Shown piece after piece: positions 60,734 through 64,000 of a stretch of 64,000 nt of DNA. Under the pieces are notes generated by a model. That model saw nothing but the letters and a program-made list of their open reading frames with translations. It was not told the origin of the DNA and ran no database searches. The position numbers were made by a program, and so were the translations under genes. The first letter of the stretch is position 1. Every line of letters begins with the position of its first letter. The stretch spans positions 124,001 to 188,000 of the forward strand of contig NZ_BMKD01000005.1 in the NCBI RefSeq assembly GCF_014643835.1, given 5' to 3'. This DNA comes from Mucilaginibacter rubeus. GTDB taxonomy: Bacteria > Bacteroidota > Bacteroidia > Sphingobacteriales > Sphingobacteriaceae.

Positions 60734-60853
60734 CAAGAAATCAAGAGTCAGGAATCAAGATTTTCCTGGCTCTTGATTTAAAAAATATACAAGTAAGAAT
60801 CAAACGGTAAGAAGATAAGTTTTTCTTCTTGTCTCTTGGTTCTTGACTTCTTG
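60734..60853. repeat. 7-nt periodic hairpins between tkt and rpiA
   Basis: First hairpin: AAATCAAGAGTCAGGA (60738-60753) pairs with TCCTGGCTCTTGATTT (60764-60779), one mismatch. CAAG/CAGG words start at 60734, 60742, 60749 and 60756 (8, 7, 7). Second part: CTTG at 60828, 60835, 60842 and 60850 (7, 7, 8). The 13-mer TCAGGAATCAAGA also occurs upstream of trmD. Confidence 0.65.
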
Positions 60854-60865
60854 ATTCTAATCAAA

Positions 60866-61573
60866 ATGAACTGGAACAGCAACCTGATAAATAACCTGGA
60901 GTGGGCCGATAAGATTATCAATATCGAAGGCAAACAAAAGGTAGCTGCCGAAATAGCGGCAAAAGTTAAGGATGGCGATATTATAGGTGTTGGCTCGGGT
61001 TCAACATCATACCTGGCTTTGGTGGCCATTGCCCAAAGGGTAAAAGATGAAAAGCTGAATGTAAAGGCTATCCCTACTTCGGTAGAGCTTTCTATGTTTT
61101 GCGCCAAATTAGGTTTGCCTGTTACAACACTGTATGAATATAAACCCGATTGGCTTTTTGACGGAGCAGATGAGGTTGACCCCGACAAAAGCCTGATCAA
61201 AGGGCGCGGCGGGGCTATGTTTAAAGAGAAGTTGCTCATCAGCTCAAGTGAAGTAAGTTATATTATAGTTGATGAGTCGAAAATGGTTGATAAATTAGGC
61301 TCGAAATTTCCGGTACCTATCGAGGTTTTCCCGCAGGCATTGCCTTATGTGGAAAAGGAGCTGAAAAGTTTAGGGGCCATCGAAATAGCTATCCGTCCGG
61401 CAAAAGGTAAAGACGGCCCAATAATTTCAGAAAATGGCAACCTTGTATTGGATTGCAAATTCGATGAAATTGGTAAAAGTTTTGAAAGGGATATTAAATC
61501 GATAACAGGTGTAATTGAAAGCGGGCTTTTTATCGGCTTTGATGTAAATATTATCATGGCCTCGAACAGTTAG
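60866..61573 (+). CDS. rpiA: Ribose-5-phosphate isomerase A
   Basis: 235 residues from the ATG at 60866. RpiA signatures: IIGVGSGSTSYLALVAIAQR, FDGADEVDPDKSLIKGRGGAMFKEKLL (catalytic Asp/Glu/Lys region), VDESKMVDKLGSKFPVPIEVFP and the end GVIESGLFIGFDVNIIM. It converts ribose 5-phosphate and ribulose 5-phosphate. In the pentose-phosphate run, with the transaldolase gene next. Confidence 0.95.
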   Translation: MNWNSNLINNLEWADKIINIEGKQKVAAEIAAKVKDGDIIGVGSGSTSYLALVAIAQRVKDEKLNVKAIPTSVELSMFCAKLGLPVTTLYEYKPDWLFDGADEVDPDKSLIKGRGGAMFKEKLLISSSEVSYIIVDESKMVDKLGSKFPVPIEVFPQALPYVEKELKSLGAIEIAIRPAKGKDGPIISENGNLVLDCKFDEIGKSFERDIKSITGVIESGLFIGFDVNIIMASNS

Positions 61574-61574
61574 A

Positions 61575-61609
61575 TTTAGCCTTAAGTCGACATCTTTAGT
61601 CCGAAATCT
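61575..61609 (+). repeat. 7-nt word array after rpiA
   Basis: Five heptads TTTAGCC, TTAAGTC, GACATCT, TTAGTCC, GAAATCT occupy 61575-61609, giving two 14-nt related units. A partially complementary stretch (TTTAAGACTAAA) follows near 61644. Confidence 0.5.
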
Positions 61610-61841
61610 TAAAGAAAATGAGACTTTTGATTTGCTAATTCTAATTTAAGACTAAAAACCGGCATTTACTGGTAAAAACTGCAGACTTACCCCGGAAATG
61701 TTAACAAAGTATGATATAAATCTTACAATTACTGACATTCTTATTAAGAACTTTACATAATAGACCGATTTGGTAGCAATTTTTACTACCTTCATCGCGC
61801 TTTTAACAAAATAATTAACAAACACAAAAACAAACCCTATT

Positions 61842-62930
61842 ATGGCAACTAATAACGTAGCGCAGATACATGGTTTTGGTCAGAGTATCTGGCTTGATTT
61901 TATTGACCGTGAGATCATTTCATCAGGAAAACTTAAACAATTAATTGACGTTGACGGCGTACGCGGCGTTACTTCAAACCCTGCAATTTTTGAAAAGGCT
62001 ATCAGCAGCAGTTCTGATTACGATGCTGATATCGCTGCTCTTAAATCTGAAGGCGACAACGAAAAGCTATTTTTTGAAATAGCTGTTAAAGATATCCAGG
62101 CTGCTGCCGACCTGTTTAAAGGTATTTACGAAGAATCAAACAAAGTTGATGGTTACGTAAGCCTTGAAGTTTCTCCGTTCCTGGCTTTAGATACCGAAGG
62201 TACTGCTAAACAAGCAGAAGAACTTTGGAAAAAAGTTAACCGCGAAAACGTAATGATCAAAATCCCTGGTACTAAACCAGGTTTGGCTGCTATTCAGCAA
62301 TCAATTGCAAAAGGTATCAACATCAATGTTACACTGCTGTTTGGTTTAGAGCGTTACGAAGAAGTAACTGAAGCTTACATTGCAGGCCTGGAAGAACATT
62401 TAGCTGCAGGTCATAAAATTGCCCACATCGCGTCAGTAGCCAGTTTCTTCCTGAGCCGTATTGATGTTATTGTAGACCCGATCATTGAAGCAAAAGGCGA
62501 AAAAGAGCTGTATGGTGAGGTCGCAATCGCATCAGCTAAAAAAGCATACGAAATTTATAAAAGGGTATTCAGCAGCGAAAGGTGGAAAAAACTTGCCGAG
62601 CAAGGCGCACAACCACAGCGTTTATTATGGGCAAGTACAGGCAGTAAAAACCCTGCTTTTAAAGATACCAAATATGTTGAGGCATTAATTGGCCCGGACA
62701 CAGTTGATACCGTTCCTTTGGAAACTGTTGACGCTTTCCGTGATCATGGTGTTGCTGCAAACACGTTAGAAACCGGTTTAGATAAAGCTACCGAGATCTT
62801 AGCCAAACTACCTTCTTTAGGTATCGACCTTGCTGCTGTAACCCAGCAACTGGAAGACGAAGGTATCGAGAAATTCAACAAACCATTTGAAAAGTTGTTG
62901 AACGCTATCGAAACACAGAAAAATAAGTAA
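61842..62930 (+). CDS. tal: Transaldolase
   Basis: 362 residues, the long transaldolase branch. DGVRGVTSNPAIFEKAISSSSDYD near 35-60; ENVMIKIPGTKPGLAAI with the Schiff-base Lys in MIKIPGT; NINVTLLFGLERYEEVTEAY; GSKNPAFKDTKYVEALIGPDTVDTVPLETVDAFRDHG. It transfers dihydroxyacetone in the non-oxidative pentose-phosphate pathway. The next spacer carries a strong 7-nt array. Confidence 0.95.
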   Translation: MATNNVAQIHGFGQSIWLDFIDREIISSGKLKQLIDVDGVRGVTSNPAIFEKAISSSSDYDADIAALKSEGDNEKLFFEIAVKDIQAAADLFKGIYEESNKVDGYVSLEVSPFLALDTEGTAKQAEELWKKVNRENVMIKIPGTKPGLAAIQQSIAKGININVTLLFGLERYEEVTEAYIAGLEEHLAAGHKIAHIASVASFFLSRIDVIVDPIIEAKGEKELYGEVAIASAKKAYEIYKRVFSSERWKKLAEQGAQPQRLLWASTGSKNPAFKDTKYVEALIGPDTVDTVPLETVDAFRDHGVAANTLETGLDKATEILAKLPSLGIDLAAVTQQLEDEGIEKFNKPFEKLLNAIETQKNK

Positions 62931-62932
62931 TC

Positions 62933-63018
62933 AAGTTCGAAGTCTTAAGCCGAAAGTCCAAGTTCGAAGTCGGGATTATCTCTTTGACTTTGAACTTAGG
63001 ACTTTAGACTAACGACTT
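62933..63018. repeat. 7-nt periodic palindromic array between tal and the HAD gene
   Basis: AAG starts at 62933, 62940, 62947, 62954, 62960 and 62967. CTT starts at 62982, 62988, 62995 and 63002, the variant CTA at 63009, and CTT again at 63016. Spacing is 7 with one 6 on each side. The arms are reverse complements in outline, so the whole spacer can fold into one hairpin. Confidence 0.7.
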
Positions 63019-63035
63019 TAATACAAAATACATCT

Positions 63036-63662
63036 ATGGAAGTTGCTGATCTGAAGATCCTTTTTTTTGACGTGGGCGGCATTTTGCTGTCGAACGGATG
63101 GGGGCATGAGGCGCGCGAAGAAGCGGCCAAACGTTTTAACCTTGATTACGACGAAGTTAACGCGCTGCATAATTTCATTTTTAACGTATATGAAATTGGT
63201 AGCATCACGCTCGACGAATACCTTGATACGGTGATATTTAACCACCCGAGGGATTTTGTACGCGAAGATTTTAAGGATTTTATCTATTCTACATCTGTTG
63301 AATTGCCCATGCTGCAATTCCTGAAAGATTGGAAAAAAGATTGCGGCTTCCGCATTATATCAGTGAACAACGAGGGCAAGGAACTGAACGATTATAGGGT
63401 ACGTAAGTTTAAGCTGCATGAATGTTTTGATGCCTTTGTATCATCATGCGAAGTGAAAATGCGTAAACCTGATCCGGGTATCTGGCAGTTAGCTATGGGT
63501 ATAGCCCAGGTATCGCCTCAGCAATGCGTTTATTTCGACGACAGGAAAATGTTTGTCGATACCGCGCAAAAATTAGGTATCCGTTCTTTTCAGCACACCA
63601 GCCTCGAAAACACTAAGAAAATTTTAGAAACTCTTAAAAAAGAAAACCTCAAAACAACATGA
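63036..63662 (+). CDS. HAD-like hydrolase
   Basis: 208 residues. HAD motif I is FFDVGGILLSNG near 10-21, where the second Asp of DxD is Gly (DVGG), as in some epoxide-hydrolase-like or dehalogenase-type HADs; motif II is IISVNNEGKELND; Lys in VKMRKPDPGIW; motif IV is VYFDDRKMFVDTA. The missing second Asp makes phosphatase activity uncertain. Overlaps the gnd start by four bases (ATGA), so the two are coupled. Confidence 0.85.
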   Translation: MEVADLKILFFDVGGILLSNGWGHEAREEAAKRFNLDYDEVNALHNFIFNVYEIGSITLDEYLDTVIFNHPRDFVREDFKDFIYSTSVELPMLQFLKDWKKDCGFRIISVNNEGKELNDYRVRKFKLHECFDAFVSSCEVKMRKPDPGIWQLAMGIAQVSPQQCVYFDDRKMFVDTAQKLGIRSFQHTSLENTKKILETLKKENLKTT

Positions 63663-64000
63663 GCGCAACAGAAAATAAATACGCCTTTGGTATGATAGGC
63701 CTGGGTGTTATGGGTCGCAGCCTGCTGCTGAACATGGCCGATCATGGCTTCGCGGTGGCCGGGCACGATAAAGATACCGGTAAAGTAGATTCATTGAACC
63801 AGGAAGCTGGTGACAGGGCCGCAAAGGGCTTTGCCGATGTTAAAGAATTTATACAGAGCCTTACCACACCAAGGGCTATCATGATGCTAGTGCCTGCCGG
63901 TAAAATTGTTGACGCTGTAATTGAGGAATTAACCCCCTTATTAGAAAAAGGCGATATCCTGATTGATGGCGGTAATTCGCACTTTACTGATACAAACCGT
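63659..64000 (+). CDS. gnd: 6-phosphogluconate dehydrogenase (5' part only)
   Basis: 114 codons are in the window; the rest lies beyond the edge. MSATENKYAFGMIGLGVMGRSLLLNMADHGFAVAGHD holds the NADP-binding GLGVMG, and ILIDGGNSHFTDTNR is the substrate-site loop. It decarboxylates 6-phosphogluconate to ribulose 5-phosphate, the oxidative branch of the pathway whose non-oxidative genes precede it. zwf and pgl may follow outside the window. Confidence 0.94.
   Translation, partial: MSATENKYAFGMIGLGVMGRSLLLNMADHGFAVAGHDKDTGKVDSLNQEAGDRAAKGFADVKEFIQSLTTPRAIMMLVPAGKIVDAVIEELTPLLEKGDILIDGGNSHFTDTNR

Noticed and set aside
62933-63018. CRISPR or tandem-repeat array
   Set aside because: Units are 7 nt and degenerate, arms are inverted, no spacers and no cas genes; it is not CRISPR.
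1-64000. tRNA, rRNA or riboswitch genes
   Set aside because: No cloverleaf, rRNA or known riboswitch pattern was recognisable by eye in the spacers; a covariance search was not possible.

Overview
The window is chromosomal DNA from a Bacteroidota bacterium, most likely Sphingobacteriaceae and close to Mucilaginibacter or Pedobacter. This rests on several things seen in the sequence. The ribosomal genes run L28, L33, DUF4295. S16 has a long Ala/Lys/Glu tail. BshC (bacillithiol) is present. Two large MacB-like permeases lie in tandem without an ATPase. Shine-Dalgarno sequences are largely absent, and TAnnTTTG-like -7 boxes sit before ribosomal genes. The species is inferred, not proven. Nearly all DNA is core genome; I see no phage, integrase, IS transposase, CRISPR array, rRNA or tRNA.

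Layout. 1-5.4 kb: a cut-off secreted protein and two paralogous ABC permeases sharing an upstream motif. 5.6-10.5 kb: an SDR/epimerase operon, a TM2 protein, a Nif3-like protein with a zinc-ribbon coiled-coil protein, and DUF2809. 10.5-11 kb: an antitoxin with a frameshifted PIN toxin. 11-14.6 kb: a PA0069-type radical SAM protein and a three-gene overlapping sensory operon (7-TM protein, histidine kinase, LuxR-type regulator). 14.7-25.4 kb: metallophosphoesterase, LUD protein, FtsH, RsfS, BirA, a split DsbD system, PfkA, a PAS protein with HisKA but no ATPase domain, and a nucleotidase. 25.6-32.4 kb: the rpsP-rimM-trmD-rplS translation genes, broken up by a paralogous membrane-protein pair with a small Xre regulator, two VOC proteins and a GT-C glycosyltransferase. 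32.8-35.7 kb: a phospholipid operon (CPBP protease, DUF2007, CdsA, Psd). 35.8-40.5 kb: Dus, ApaG, a YXWGXW-repeat protein, a zinc metallopeptidase and an FAD oxidoreductase. 40.8-46.3 kb: rpmB, rpmG, DUF4295, ftsY, a GxxExxY nuclease-like gene, rimO and bshC. 46.4-55 kb: M23 peptidase, RbfA, lipoprotein, LolE-like permease, MBL hydrolase, Uma2, SprT-like, and the DUF3999/DUF2339 pair. 55.3-64 kb: a GH78-like rhamnosidase, then a glucose phosphorylation and pentose-phosphate run (ppgK, tkt, rpiA, tal, HAD, gnd).

The least expected signal is between the genes. Many spacers carry degenerate tandem words with a fixed period of 7, 8 or 9 nt, usually arranged as two reverse-complementary arms. In the 9-nt class the word is AATT, AATC or GATT. 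Two such arms, a 33-nt inverted repeat with one mismatch, enclose the GxxExxY PD-(D/E)XK-like gene and fill nearly all of the ftsY-rimO gap. Similar arrays without a gene lie at 40541-40631, 55110-55173 and 15889-15952. The 7-nt class lies in the spacers of the tkt-rpiA-tal-HAD run, before trmD and after apaG. A separate REP-like palindrome occurs twice (28545 and 32656). My working hypothesis is a gene-carrying and gene-less palindromic element family, tested only by eye.
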